From contig JACJWC010000005.1 in the NCBI GenBank assembly GCA_020637335.1, positions 124,001 through 188,000 of the forward strand: a stretch of DNA of 64,000 nt, written 5' to 3'. The position numbers and the translations under genes are program-made. Under the pieces are notes generated by a model, which had not been told where the DNA came from, did not search any database, and was given only the letters and a program-made list of their open reading frames with translations. The stretch is from Acidobacteriota bacterium (GTDB taxonomy: Bacteria; Acidobacteriota; Holophagae; Acanthopleuribacterales; Acanthopleuribacteraceae). Shown piece after piece: positions 16,957-26,800 of the stretch (within the stretch, counting starts at the first letter, position 1; each line of letters begins with the position of its first letter).

Positions 16957-18069
16957 ATGTTAAAGAGAATTCACATTGGCAAGTACGAACTGGGCCTGGT
17001 CTTCAAGAATCGAGATTTTCGCCAGCTGCTGAAGCCGGGAAACCACTGGCTGGGCATAAACCAGTCGGTGGATCGCGCTAACTTGATGGAAAGCCAGTTC
17101 AAGCATCGCGATTTGGAAGTATTGGTTCGCGAACCTGAGCTGCAAAACCACCTGAAGGTTTTTCGCTTAACCGAGTCAGAACGTGCCTTGATTTGGGTTG
17201 AAAACCAGCTACAGGACGTGGTTGGACCGGGTCTACACGCTTACTGGAAAGGACCAAAAACGGTTCACGTCGAGGTCTTTGATGCGGACAGTTACCAGTT
17301 CGAACATCCCAAAATTAACGCAATTCTTGCCTTTCCGGGCATTCACACCCATCTGATCTGGGACACGGTTCAAGCGCACGAACGCCGATTACTGTTTGTA
17401 AACGGGTCGTTAGAAAAGGTGCTTGATCCGGGCCGGCATGTATTTTGGCGCACAACCAAACAGCTGGACTGGACAACTTTGGACCTTCGGGATCAGATAG
17501 TCGATGTGGCCGGCCAGGAAATCATGACTGCGGATAAGGTTACATTGCGCATAAACCTGATGGTGGTGTACCGGATTGTGGATGTCCTCAAAGCGGGGAC
17601 AAGCGTAGCGGACCTGGGACAGGCGCTTTACCGAGAAGCTCAAATGGCGTTGAGAGCCGCTGTAGGAACACGAACATTAGATGCGCTTCTGGCCAACAAA
17701 GACGCGGTTGGGCCTGAAGTGGCAAAGGCATTAAGCGTTCGGGTTCTCGATTACGGCGTTAACGTTTTGAGTGTCGGCGTGCGGGACTTAATCCTGCCTG
17801 GCGATATGAAGAGCTTATTTAATCAGGTAACCGAAGCACAAAAAGCGGCCGAGGCCAACTTGATCAAACGTCGGGAAGAAACGGCAGCAGCCCGGTCTCA
17901 GGCCAATACCGCTCGACTCATGGCTGAGAACCCACATTTGATTCGTATGCGTGAATTGGAGGCGATTCAGGAAATTTTGAAGGGCAGCAAATCCACCTTC
18001 ATATTTTCAGGGACCACAATCGGCAACCAATTGCGCGACCTGATCCAACTCAACGAGTCCGAAAGCTAA
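16957..18069 (+). CDS. Slipin / SPFH (band 7) protein of the RtcR locus
   Basis: 370 residues. The SPFH domain spans about 165-290 (DLRDQIVDVAGQEIMTADKVT, then VLDYGVNVLSVGVRDLILP), followed by a charged helix rich in Ala, Glu and Arg (about 290-330) and a C-terminal tail. Slipins build ring or cage oligomers at membranes. This one lacks the usual N-terminal hydrophobic hairpin. Instead, residues 1-165 hold three copies of a module of the form LxFxNxxxxxxLxPGxH (KNRDFRQLLKPGNHW, ENQLQDVVGPGLHAY, NGSLEKVLDPGRHVF). It is the only protein gene behind the rtcR-divergent sigma-54 promoter, so it should be made when RNA damage is sensed. Its role is unknown. Confidence 0.88.
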   Translation: MLKRIHIGKYELGLVFKNRDFRQLLKPGNHWLGINQSVDRANLMESQFKHRDLEVLVREPELQNHLKVFRLTESERALIWVENQLQDVVGPGLHAYWKGPKTVHVEVFDADSYQFEHPKINAILAFPGIHTHLIWDTVQAHERRLLFVNGSLEKVLDPGRHVFWRTTKQLDWTTLDLRDQIVDVAGQEIMTADKVTLRINLMVVYRIVDVLKAGTSVADLGQALYREAQMALRAAVGTRTLDALLANKDAVGPEVAKALSVRVLDYGVNVLSVGVRDLILPGDMKSLFNQVTEAQKAAEANLIKRREETAAARSQANTARLMAENPHLIRMRELEAIQEILKGSKSTFIFSGTTIGNQLRDLIQLNESES

Positions 18070-18072
18070 AAG

Positions 18073-18107
18073 AAGGGCCTTCCCTAGCGGGAAAGGTCCT
18101 TTTTTTT
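18073..18107 (+). terminator. Rho-independent terminator of the ncRNA-slipin unit
   Basis: A 12-bp stem with one bulged base (AAGGGCCTTCCC / GGGAAAGGTCCTT) and a TAGC loop, followed by eight T. It lies three bases after the slipin stop codon and shows that the transcription unit ends here. Confidence 0.88.
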
Positions 18108-18210
18108 GGTTGATCCGATTGGAGCCCAATAGCACCAACCAAAAAATCTGAGCCCGGAGTCCTTCACTAATTTGACCTGCGGTACGATGAGGATCGAATA
18201 AGGGGGATAC

Positions 18211-20226
18211 GTGCACCAAATTGTATTGATCGACGATGATCCGATGGCGACCAAACCCTTGGCGAAAGCACTTTTAGGCCGAGGTTACCATGTCACGCTG
18301 TTTGACAACGGAAAAACAGCTTTGGAATATATCAAACACGAAAAACCCGCATTGGTTGTTTGTGACATGCTTCTGCCCGGTTTACATGGTCTGGATTTAT
18401 TGCGTCAAATCAAAACCGCCCCGACCATGAAAGAAACCAAGGTCATCATGATCACCGCGGTCTATAAATCTCACCGCTACCGCAGTGAGGCCCAAGAGAT
18501 GGGTGCGGATGCTTTTTTTCTGAAACCGATTGGGCTGGAGAATTTTGTCCAAACTGTTGTGGAAATGATTGGTGAAGTCGACACAGAAAAAATTTCCAGC
18601 GACAGCATCATCAGTGAATTACAGGAAGAATTTGAGGCTTATTTGCAAAATGCATTAGCCGAATTGCAAGAGTCACTGCGCCAAGTTGGCAAGCCAGTAA
18701 AGAAAAAATTGGCCTTGGAAAACTTGTGTTATTACGCCCATTCCCTGGCCGGTTCCGCCGGGAATTTTCACTACAATGCCGTCACCCAGCACGCCCGAAT
18801 CCTGGACCACTATGTTCAGGAACTCCAGGAAGGCGGGCGTGAATTGGAGGTAGATCACCTCACGGCTTTGGTTAAAAAAGTGGTCGAGGTAGCCGCTGAA
18901 CGAGATCCCATTTCGGATCCCGAAACGGAGGCTGGTGAACCAGATGTCGAACCCGTGCGGTCATCCAACCGAGTAATTTTTTGGAGTACCAACCGCAATC
19001 TGGGCGAGCGGTTCGCAGAGATTGTTGCCCCTTTCCACTGGGTCTTTGTCCCGTGTTTTGATCACCAGGAATTGCAGGACGCCTTGGACCAAGGCGCCGA
19101 ATATTGGGTGATTGATTTGCCAGACAACCCCATTGAATGCAAAAAAATCTTTGCCCACATCCGCAAATTAGACCATTACACTGTACCGCGTTTGTTTCTG
19201 GCCCGGGACCCCTCCTTTGATACCGCATTGGAGTCGATCCGGCACAAATCGATCGCCATGTTGGCCAAACCGCTTTCCGCTCAGGCAATTACCGATTTTT
19301 TTGACCGTGAAGCGGCTTGGCATCGCGAACCCGGCAAGGTTTTGATCATTGATGACGACCCGCGATTGGCCAGCCATTACAGCCGAGTCCTGGCCGAAGC
19401 GGGCCTGTTCCCCAGCTATCTGACCCAGCCAGAACAGGCCATGGATTTTTTGGCCGATTTTCAACCGGATCTCATTTTAATTGACTGGTACATGCCCGAA
19501 ATCTCGGGTTTGGAGTTGGCTCGAATCCTGCGCCAATCCAAGAGTTATCTGGGAATACCCATTGTATTCCTGACCGTCGAACAGAATCCCGAGCAACAGC
19601 TGCATGCACTTGACGAGGGGGTCGATGCCTTTCTCAACAAACCAATCACAGATGCGGCACTGGTTCGCCATGTCAAGGGTCGGATTCGGCGCTTTCGTGA
19701 AATTCGCTCGGGCATTGTCAATGATGGCCTGACCGGCATTCTGAACCATGCGGCTGGCTTGGACCGCGTTCGATCCGAAATTAGCCGCGCGCAGCGCAAC
19801 AAAAGCGCGTTCAGCCTCGCTTTAATAGACCTTGACCATTTCAAACAGGTCAACGACACGCATGGCCACCTGATTGGCGACAAAGTCATCAAAAGTCTAT
19901 GCCACAGTTTGCGCAACCGACTGCGGCGTTCGGATATTTTGGCGCGCTATGGCGGTGAAGAGTTTTTGATCGGCTTACCCGAAACAGATGGCGAAACCGC
20001 GTTGCATGTTCTGGACCGCATCCGTGAGGAGTTCAGCCAGATAATGCAATTTAGCGAAGATCAAATTTTCCAGGCCAGCTTTTCTGGTGGTATTGCCAGT
20101 TGGCATGCCGATCTGGACGACGCCCAACTCATCAACCAAGCCGACCGGGCGCTTTACCAAGCCAAACAAGCGGGTCGCAATTGTTTTCGCAACTTTGCAC
20201 CCTCGGAGGGCGGCGCCTCCGATTGA
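18211..20226 (+). CDS. REC-Hpt-REC-REC-GGDEF response regulator
   Basis: 671 residues, cytoplasmic. Order: receiver 1 (1-120) with acceptor Asp 52 in VVCDMLLPGLHG; Hpt domain (about 130-220) with phospho-His 177 in YAHSLAGSAGN; a degenerate receiver (about 250-370) with no clear acidic pocket; receiver 3 (about 375-495) with the Asp in LILIDWYMPEISG; and a GGDEF domain with intact RYGGEEF. It can take phosphate at several points and should make cyclic di-GMP. The start is a GTG at 18211 behind AAGGGGG. It has no adjacent kinase and its stop is two bases from the convergent carbonic anhydrase stop. Confidence 0.92.
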   Translation: MHQIVLIDDDPMATKPLAKALLGRGYHVTLFDNGKTALEYIKHEKPALVVCDMLLPGLHGLDLLRQIKTAPTMKETKVIMITAVYKSHRYRSEAQEMGADAFFLKPIGLENFVQTVVEMIGEVDTEKISSDSIISELQEEFEAYLQNALAELQESLRQVGKPVKKKLALENLCYYAHSLAGSAGNFHYNAVTQHARILDHYVQELQEGGRELEVDHLTALVKKVVEVAAERDPISDPETEAGEPDVEPVRSSNRVIFWSTNRNLGERFAEIVAPFHWVFVPCFDHQELQDALDQGAEYWVIDLPDNPIECKKIFAHIRKLDHYTVPRLFLARDPSFDTALESIRHKSIAMLAKPLSAQAITDFFDREAAWHREPGKVLIIDDDPRLASHYSRVLAEAGLFPSYLTQPEQAMDFLADFQPDLILIDWYMPEISGLELARILRQSKSYLGIPIVFLTVEQNPEQQLHALDEGVDAFLNKPITDAALVRHVKGRIRRFREIRSGIVNDGLTGILNHAAGLDRVRSEISRAQRNKSAFSLALIDLDHFKQVNDTHGHLIGDKVIKSLCHSLRNRLRRSDILARYGGEEFLIGLPETDGETALHVLDRIREEFSQIMQFSEDQIFQASFSGGIASWHADLDDAQLINQADRALYQAKQAGRNCFRNFAPSEGGASD

Positions 20227-20227
20227 G

Positions 20228-20860
20228 TTAGACTTCGTATTTGTAAATCAGGTCCACACCCGCCAATTGGTTACAGCTGGCACCCAAATCCGTCAGCAAG
20301 CCATTTTTCAGGTTGTACATCCAACCGTGCAGAGCCAAGTTCTGCCCGCGGCTCCAGGCCTTTTGCACGATAGCACTGTGGGCCAAATTGCGAATTTGCG
20401 TCTTCACGTTGAGTTCGCACAAACGATCGATACGGTCTCTGCGGTTCATGATGGACTCAAGTTCATCGCGATTCTGCGCATAGATTTCGCGAATATTCAT
20501 TAACCAATGATCAATTAAACCGAAGCTGCTATTGCCCATGGCGGAGATGATCCCGCCGCATTGGTAGTGGCCACACACGATGATATGTTCGATGTGCAGC
20601 GCCTCAACAGCGTATTGAATGACTGACCAACAGTTGGTATCGGTGTGTTGAACCATGTTGGACACATTGCGATGCACGAAGAGTTCACCGGCATCCAGTC
20701 CGACAATTTCATTTGCAGGAACGCGGCTGTCAGCACACCCAATCCACAGATAATTGGGTCGTTGCGTCTCGGACAGGGTCTCAAAAAAGGAGGGATTATG
20801 CTCTGATTTGGAATCTGCCCAGGCCCGGTTATTGTGAAAAAGAGTTTCAAGCCATTTCAC
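20228..20860 (-). CDS. can: Beta-class carbonic anhydrase
   Basis: 210 residues, the normal length. It interconverts CO2 and bicarbonate using zinc. The ligands are visible: C42 with the D44/R46 dyad in GCADSRVPAN, and H98 and C101 in VCGHYQCGG. The sequence is close to the E. coli Can/CynT group. A GC-rich hairpin lies between it and the M16 gene upstream, so it may have its own promoter. Confidence 0.95.
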   Translation of the reverse strand: MKWLETLFHNNRAWADSKSEHNPSFFETLSETQRPNYLWIGCADSRVPANEIVGLDAGELFVHRNVSNMVQHTDTNCWSVIQYAVEALHIEHIIVCGHYQCGGIISAMGNSSFGLIDHWLMNIREIYAQNRDELESIMNRRDRIDRLCELNVKTQIRNLAHSAIVQKAWSRGQNLALHGWMYNLKNGLLTDLGASCNQLAGVDLIYKYEV

Positions 20861-20885
20861 GAAGTGCTCCTAATACCTGAAAGTT

Positions 20886-20907
20886 CCCTCCGGCACGAAC
20901 CGGAGGG
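20886..20907 (-). terminator. GC-rich hairpin after the M16 protease pair
   Basis: A perfect 8-bp stem (CCCTCCGG / CCGGAGGG) with a 6-base loop, 8 bases beyond the M16 stop codon. The downstream T run is weak (AACTTT), so it may be a weak terminator or a transcript-end stabiliser. Confidence 0.45.
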
Positions 20908-20914
20908 TAGGGTT

Positions 20915-22399
20915 TTAGCGCTTGGTACTGATAAACAGTTCATTGACCGGAATGATGTGCACATCTTCGGCCTTAACAGGAATGGGATAGACTTCGATTT
21001 GTTTGTCCTCATCCAGAATCTCCTGCGGTTTAGGCGTTGGATAAGTGATCGGACTCGGTGTGTTTTCGACCAGGGCCTGCTTAAAAGACGCTGCATCTTT
21101 GGTGATTACCGCAATGCGGAAATTGCCTTTGTGCCAGTGCTTCTTAATGGCGGCATTGACATCCGCTAAGGTCAGCGAATCCATCATTTTGCGGAAAGTT
21201 TCCAAATGGGCATGATCCAATCCGTAAAAACGGTCATCCAATTGATAAGCCAACCGTTCATCGGACGTGGGCGCATAGTGAAGCACGTATTTTTTGAGGA
21301 AGGAGCGGGTCAGGTCAAAGTCCTCTTGGGTCATCCCGTGATCCACCAAATGATCAAATTCGCGCAAGGCTGCACGCAGTGCAAAATGGCGCGCTTCGTT
21401 GGGGACCGGACGAATCCAAATTTCAAACAGTTGGTTATGGCGACCGACGTTTTGTGGCGGTTTGGTCCGCCGTCCACCGTTGGGATAGTACTCGATATAG
21501 CTGTAATCGCCGTAGTTAAGACCGCGTTTCTCACGGATCACGTTGTAAAGGTGACTGGAGGAATTACGATGTTCGCCCAACCAGGAATTGGCGATGGCCA
21601 GGGCATACCAATCCTTTTCACCCCGCAAAACATCCAAGGGAAAACCCATGCTGATGGCGGTAGAGGCGGTGTCTTTTTCAATTAAGGTGACCGGAAAACC
21701 CTGATAGGCTGCCGGAACAGGTGCTTTGGCCTGGGCAGGTTTCCCACTGGGCATAGCTTTCAGATCTTTCTTTAAAACGTCGACCCATTCGGGTTTGTAG
21801 CCGCCGGCCATGCCAATGACCATGTTCTCTTGAGTAAACCAGGTCTGATAAAAGGTTTTGATATCTATCAAATTGATCGATTTCAGCGATTCAATCGTTC
21901 CGGCAATAGGGTGCGCATAACCGGTACCTTTGTACATTTCCTGAAGCAGCACGGCCTTGCCCAATTCCTCGTCGCTGGAGTAGCGCAGGGAATTTTCGAG
22001 GTAGTTGAGCGCTTCTGATTTAAGCCGATCCAGGTCGTCTTGTTTAAAGGCCGGAAACAAAAGCGCTTCCTTAAACAAGGGGTAATACTCCTCAAAGGCA
22101 TCGACATGGGCCTGGCCCTTAAAAACCGTCATTTCCATGGAGGCATCACAGGAATAACCTGCGGCCAATGGGTACAGTTTTTCCAGAATTTGGGCATAAC
22201 CATTTTTCTGGGTTGAACCTTCTGAAAGCAAAGCTGCCGTCAGATTGGCGAGACCTTCCTTACCGGCCGGATCGTTCATGGAGCCTACTTTGAACCAGAT
22301 CCGGATCGAAACGACCGGATCGTTTGCAACGGGCAGCAGTTGAGTTTGCATGTCACCTTCCGCAGTCAAAGTCATTAAGGACATCATCAGTATCAGCAT
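20915..22399 (-). CDS. M16-family peptidase-like subunit lacking the zinc motif
   Basis: 494 residues with a short hydrophobic N-terminus, probably a signal peptide. The M16 fold is recognisable (GKEGLANLTAALLSEG; VIREKRGLNYGDYS), but the HxxEH zinc motif is missing: GLANLTAALL stands where the catalytic proteins have HxxEH. That is the pattern of the non-catalytic partner in bacterial M16 heterodimers such as Sphingomonas Sph2681/2682. Its ATG overlaps the stop of the catalytic gene upstream (TAATG), with GGAG inside that gene, so the two are translationally coupled. Confidence 0.9.
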   Translation of the reverse strand: MLILMMSLMTLTAEGDMQTQLLPVANDPVVSIRIWFKVGSMNDPAGKEGLANLTAALLSEGSTQKNGYAQILEKLYPLAAGYSCDASMEMTVFKGQAHVDAFEEYYPLFKEALLFPAFKQDDLDRLKSEALNYLENSLRYSSDEELGKAVLLQEMYKGTGYAHPIAGTIESLKSINLIDIKTFYQTWFTQENMVIGMAGGYKPEWVDVLKKDLKAMPSGKPAQAKAPVPAAYQGFPVTLIEKDTASTAISMGFPLDVLRGEKDWYALAIANSWLGEHRNSSSHLYNVIREKRGLNYGDYSYIEYYPNGGRRTKPPQNVGRHNQLFEIWIRPVPNEARHFALRAALREFDHLVDHGMTQEDFDLTRSFLKKYVLHYAPTSDERLAYQLDDRFYGLDHAHLETFRKMMDSLTLADVNAAIKKHWHKGNFRIAVITKDAASFKQALVENTPSPITYPTPKPQEILDEDKQIEVYPIPVKAEDVHIIPVNELFISTKR

Positions 22400-23706
22400 T
22401 ATTGAGCTCCTTTAAGCACGACTACGGTTCGCCGTTGCGTTTGGAAAAAGGCCTTGGCTGCTGCCTGTAAATCGGCGGGTTCAAGCTGTTGCAAGGTGGA
22501 AAAGAAGGCTTCAAAACCCTTAATCGAGGGTTCAACCGCTAAAGGCGTGTCTAAACTTTCGGCCACTTCGCCCGGCGTATTCATATCCATGAGCAAGCCG
22601 TACTTAATCCGTTTTTTGACACCATCCAATTTAACGCTGGTGACGGGTTGGTCCTGGGCACTTTTAACCGCTGCATCAATGGCTGCTTGGACTTTTTCAA
22701 TATTGGCAGGGTCTTTGACCATGGAGTAAATGCTAAACAGGCCGGGATCGCGATTTTGGCTCGCGTCGTAACTGACAAAGTTAACCCACTGTTTTTCCAG
22801 GTAGATATCCTTATACAGGTCTGAATTACTGCCAAAAAACAATTCACCCAGCGCAAAAGTCGCCACAGAAGCTTTATCGCGCGGGTTAAAAGCCGGTGTT
22901 TTGTAACCCATGTAGAGGATGGGCAAGGTTTTGCCATTAAATTGAACTTCACCGCGCCGTTCTGCGGTCTGTTCCGGTTCGGGGACAACCTGGGGCGCCT
23001 GATAACCCTTTTGCCAGCCACCGTAATATTGTTTGATCCAGCTTAAGGTTTGTTCGGGTTTAAAGTCACCTGTCACCACAATGACGCAATTGTCAGGCCG
23101 ATAAAACCGTTTAAAAAAGCCTTTGCTGTACTCGAATTGCTGTGGCATGGCTTTGATATCTTCTTCAAAACCGATAGTTGTGTGCTTGTAGGTATGTTTG
23201 TCATAGGCCAAGTTAGAAACCGATTCAAACAGCACAGAAAACGGGCTGGTAATCGATTTGCGGTACTCGCCGTAGACAGCGCCCGCCTCAGTTTGGAAAT
23301 CGGCTTCCTTGTAGGAAAGATTCTGGAAGCGGTCTGATTCTAGTTCGATAACTTTTTCCAGGTCCTCAGCGGTGAAATCGAGGTGGTAGACGGTTCGATC
23401 GTCCGTGGTATAGGCATTGGCATCAATGCCCATTTGGGTCATCAAGCCATCATAAACCGGACCGGGATATTTCTCGGTCCCGCGGAACATCATATGTTCG
23501 AAAAAGTGGGCGAATCCGGTTTTGCCCGGTTCGACTTCGTCCCTACTGCCCGTTCGCACCACCGTATGGTACGAAACGAGACCAGGGCTTTCCATTGGGA
23601 TTAAAATGACACGTAATCCGTTGTCCAGGGTATGTTCCTGGTAAGCGTAAGGGAAAATGGGCATAGGTTTATCCGATAAAAGTAGCAACGCAAGTGTTAG
23701 TAACAA
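22399..23706 (-). CDS. M16-family zinc metallopeptidase, catalytic subunit
   Basis: 435 residues with an N-terminal hydrophobic segment, predicted to be exported to the periplasm. The inverted zinc motif HFFEH is at residues 67-71, with the distal Glu in AGAVYGEYRK, as in pitrilysin-like peptidases. The likely start is a TTG at 23706, seven bases after GGAGG. It is first of a two-gene operon with a zinc-motif-less partner. These pairs degrade oligopeptides; the substrate is unknown. Confidence 0.92.
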   Translation of the reverse strand: MLLTLALLLLSDKPMPIFPYAYQEHTLDNGLRVILIPMESPGLVSYHTVVRTGSRDEVEPGKTGFAHFFEHMMFRGTEKYPGPVYDGLMTQMGIDANAYTTDDRTVYHLDFTAEDLEKVIELESDRFQNLSYKEADFQTEAGAVYGEYRKSITSPFSVLFESVSNLAYDKHTYKHTTIGFEEDIKAMPQQFEYSKGFFKRFYRPDNCVIVVTGDFKPEQTLSWIKQYYGGWQKGYQAPQVVPEPEQTAERRGEVQFNGKTLPILYMGYKTPAFNPRDKASVATFALGELFFGSNSDLYKDIYLEKQWVNFVSYDASQNRDPGLFSIYSMVKDPANIEKVQAAIDAAVKSAQDQPVTSVKLDGVKKRIKYGLLMDMNTPGEVAESLDTPLAVEPSIKGFEAFFSTLQQLEPADLQAAAKAFFQTQRRTVVVLKGAQ

Positions 23707-23808
23707 CGCACAGCCTCCGCGAAGGGTCCCAAAAGATCCAAGCGGATTGGAATCGATTTTGGGCCAAACTGATCTTAGTGGGCCAAATTGGGGATGTCAA
23801 AGAATGTT

Positions 23809-26800
23809 TTAGGGATGTTTTAAGGGTATTTTCAAGTTGAAACTACAGCCCTTCCCTGTGCCTTCGCTGGAAACGGAAATATTGCCACCCATCTCGTTCA
23901 TGGCGTTGGCGCAAAAGTGCAAACCAAAACCATGGCCCTCCTTTTTGGTGGTAAACCCATAGGTAAAAATGTTTTTTAGGTGTTCGGGTTGGATTCCATG
24001 ACCATTGTCGATGATTTCAATTTGAATCCACTCCCCCTCCAATCGGCTGCGTACGCGTAAAGTGGGGTGATCCGGCTGGGTTGCAAGTGCCTCAATTGCG
24101 TTTTTGATCAAGTTGATGAAGATTTGAAACAGTTTGGACTTTTGACCCGCGACCAGGGGCAAGTCACCAAGATCGTTGACCACCGCCACTTTGGGTTGAT
24201 TAAACGCATCGGTTAACACCCGTTCAGCATCCAGCAAGAGCTGGTTAATATCCAGATCCTCCTCAATGCCCATACTGGCATACTGTTGCTGGGAAGCGAC
24301 AATTTCTCGAATATTTTCGATTTTGTTGCGCAGAAGTTTGGATTCTTCCTGGAGGTGGATCTTGCGTTCACGCAAGGTTTTTGAGAAGGCCAACAAAAAG
24401 TCCGGAATCAATTTGCCTTGTTTGCCTTCAAAGAAATGGGCCAGATTCGTTTGGGACTGAATGAGCTCCGCCGTGTGGATGAGCAGGTCAGGCCGGATCT
24501 CATCGGCATATTGATCAATCATGGCTGACGACACATTGACTGAATTTAAGGTATTGCCGACGTTGTGCAAGACATCGGTGGCAATTTCGGCCATGCCGGC
24601 CATGTGGGCTGCATCGACCAATTGGCGTTGTGTCGATCGCAAGGTATTAGCGGTCTGCTCCAGATTGTTATTGGCCATCTCCAAGGCCCGCGTGCGCTCC
24701 GTAACGGTAGCCTCAAGCCACTGACTGCGGCGGCGCAAATAACGCTCGCGGGACAGGCCAAAAAGCACTGGCCCCAGCACGACCAAAAGCAACAACCCGA
24801 AGAAGAACCATTTGGTCTGAAAAAATTTGGGTTGAATTCGAAAAGACAGATCGGTCAACTCTGAAACGAGGGTACCATCATCGGATTGAGCGCGTACCAG
24901 GAATCGATAGTCGCCCGGTCCCAAGTTGTTGTAAAAACCGATTCGGCGCGTACCCGCCATGACCCATTCCTGGTCGTAACCTTCAAGTTTGTGAGCATAT
25001 TGGATTTTGCCTGGTGCGCGAAAGGTCAGGGATGCGTAATGGAACTCCAAACGATCGGTTCCGGGCGAGAGTTCTGGTGTTGGCTGATCAATTCGCTCAG
25101 CACCATCGACCCGAAAACTAAAAATAATGGGTTTTGGTGGCGCAGTCGTTTTTGGCACAATGGTCGGATTAAACACCACGGCACCGCGGTAGGTCGGGAA
25201 CCAGATTTGTCCGCTGGAATCTCGCGTCGCCAAAGGCCAAACACCGCCCGTCACGTCCAGGCGGATTGGGTTGCGCGGTTCACCGAATACTTCGGATGAG
25301 AATTGATCCCGCTCGCCGCGGACAACGGCCAACATATCAGTCTCTTTGGCGCGGAATATGCCCTTGGATGTTCCGCCCCATAACCAGCCCTCTTCATCGC
25401 GCACAATATCAAAAACAATGTCGTAATACAGACCTTGTTGGCGGGTGAGCTGGGCAATCCGCAAGTCGCGTCCAAAATAGTGCAGGCCTCCGCCGTAAGT
25501 GCCCACCCAGACGCCGCCGTCGACAGCCGGAACGAGGCATCTGACAAATGAACTCAACAGACCATTTTGGGTGCTGAAGTTCTGGATGTAACCGTCCTGA
25601 AAAACGCGGGAAATGCCCCCGTCCGTACCAATCCAGATGGTGTTCCGATCGTCCTCAAAAAAACACCTAACCGTATTGTGGATGAGCCCGGTACTGGTGC
25701 TCAAAATTGAGAAGTGATTGCCATCCCAGATGAAACAGCCCGCCACAGTGCCAATCCAAATGCGGCCAGAATGATCTTCATGCAAGGCGCGCACATAATC
25801 CGAGGTCAGGCCCTGCTCCGGTCCGAAGACGCGGATTTCATTTTTATCAACCCGATTGAGCCCTTTGCGGGTTCCCACCCAAATGGCTCCATCGCGGGCC
25901 GTTAAAACGGAGATGGTATCTGAACTGGAGAGACCATCATCTTTCCCAATGGTGTGGATTAAGCCAGCTTGATAAATCTTAAGCCCACCACCTTCGCTTG
26001 CAAACAGCATGGAACCGGAAGGACCTTGCTGAATTGACCAGATGGCGTCTTCTTCAATGCCTTCTTGCTTGCCAATTAACTTAAAGGCGGCATCTTGGAT
26101 TTGGACCAGGCCGAAATGGGTGCCGACCCAAAGGCTTCCCTCTCGATCTTCAATAATGGAGAAGATGCGGCTTTCGGTGAAGCGATTGTGAAAATCTACT
26201 CGGCTCAGCTGGCCCCCATATTGGCGAAACATGCCTTGATGGTGGGTACCAATCCATAAAATCCCATCCGAATCCTGACAGAATGCCGTAATGAACTGGG
26301 GGTTTGCATTGTCCTTTCGCTCGAAAGCAACAGGACTGTCGCCTGGTGCCCAACACAGCAGCCCAACGGCTTCCGTGCCGATCCATAAGTGGTCATCGCG
26401 ATCCACATACAAGGCCGTGACGGATGTATAATCCAGAACCGTTCGTTGGGGGCGACCATCCGGCGCGAGCCGCCAAAGTCCGGTATCCGTTCCAATCATC
26501 AGTTGGCCCTGCCACAAAACCATGCATTGGACCACTTGACGATTCTCTTGCCAGAATTGAAGATCGGTTACCTGGGTCAATAAAGGGTCAACCAGGAAAA
26601 TACCACTGGGCGTTCCAACATACATACCCCCAGCCTGGCTCGGTGAAAAACACAGGACCTGGGGATCACTTAAACCGGTTCCTGAGCCAAGCACCACCCG
26701 ATGCGCTTTGCTCCAAACCAGAATCCCACCACTGCGTGTACCCGCCCAGATTCGCCCCTGCGGATCTTTAGTGAGTACATTAAAAAACGGACTGGAGTGT

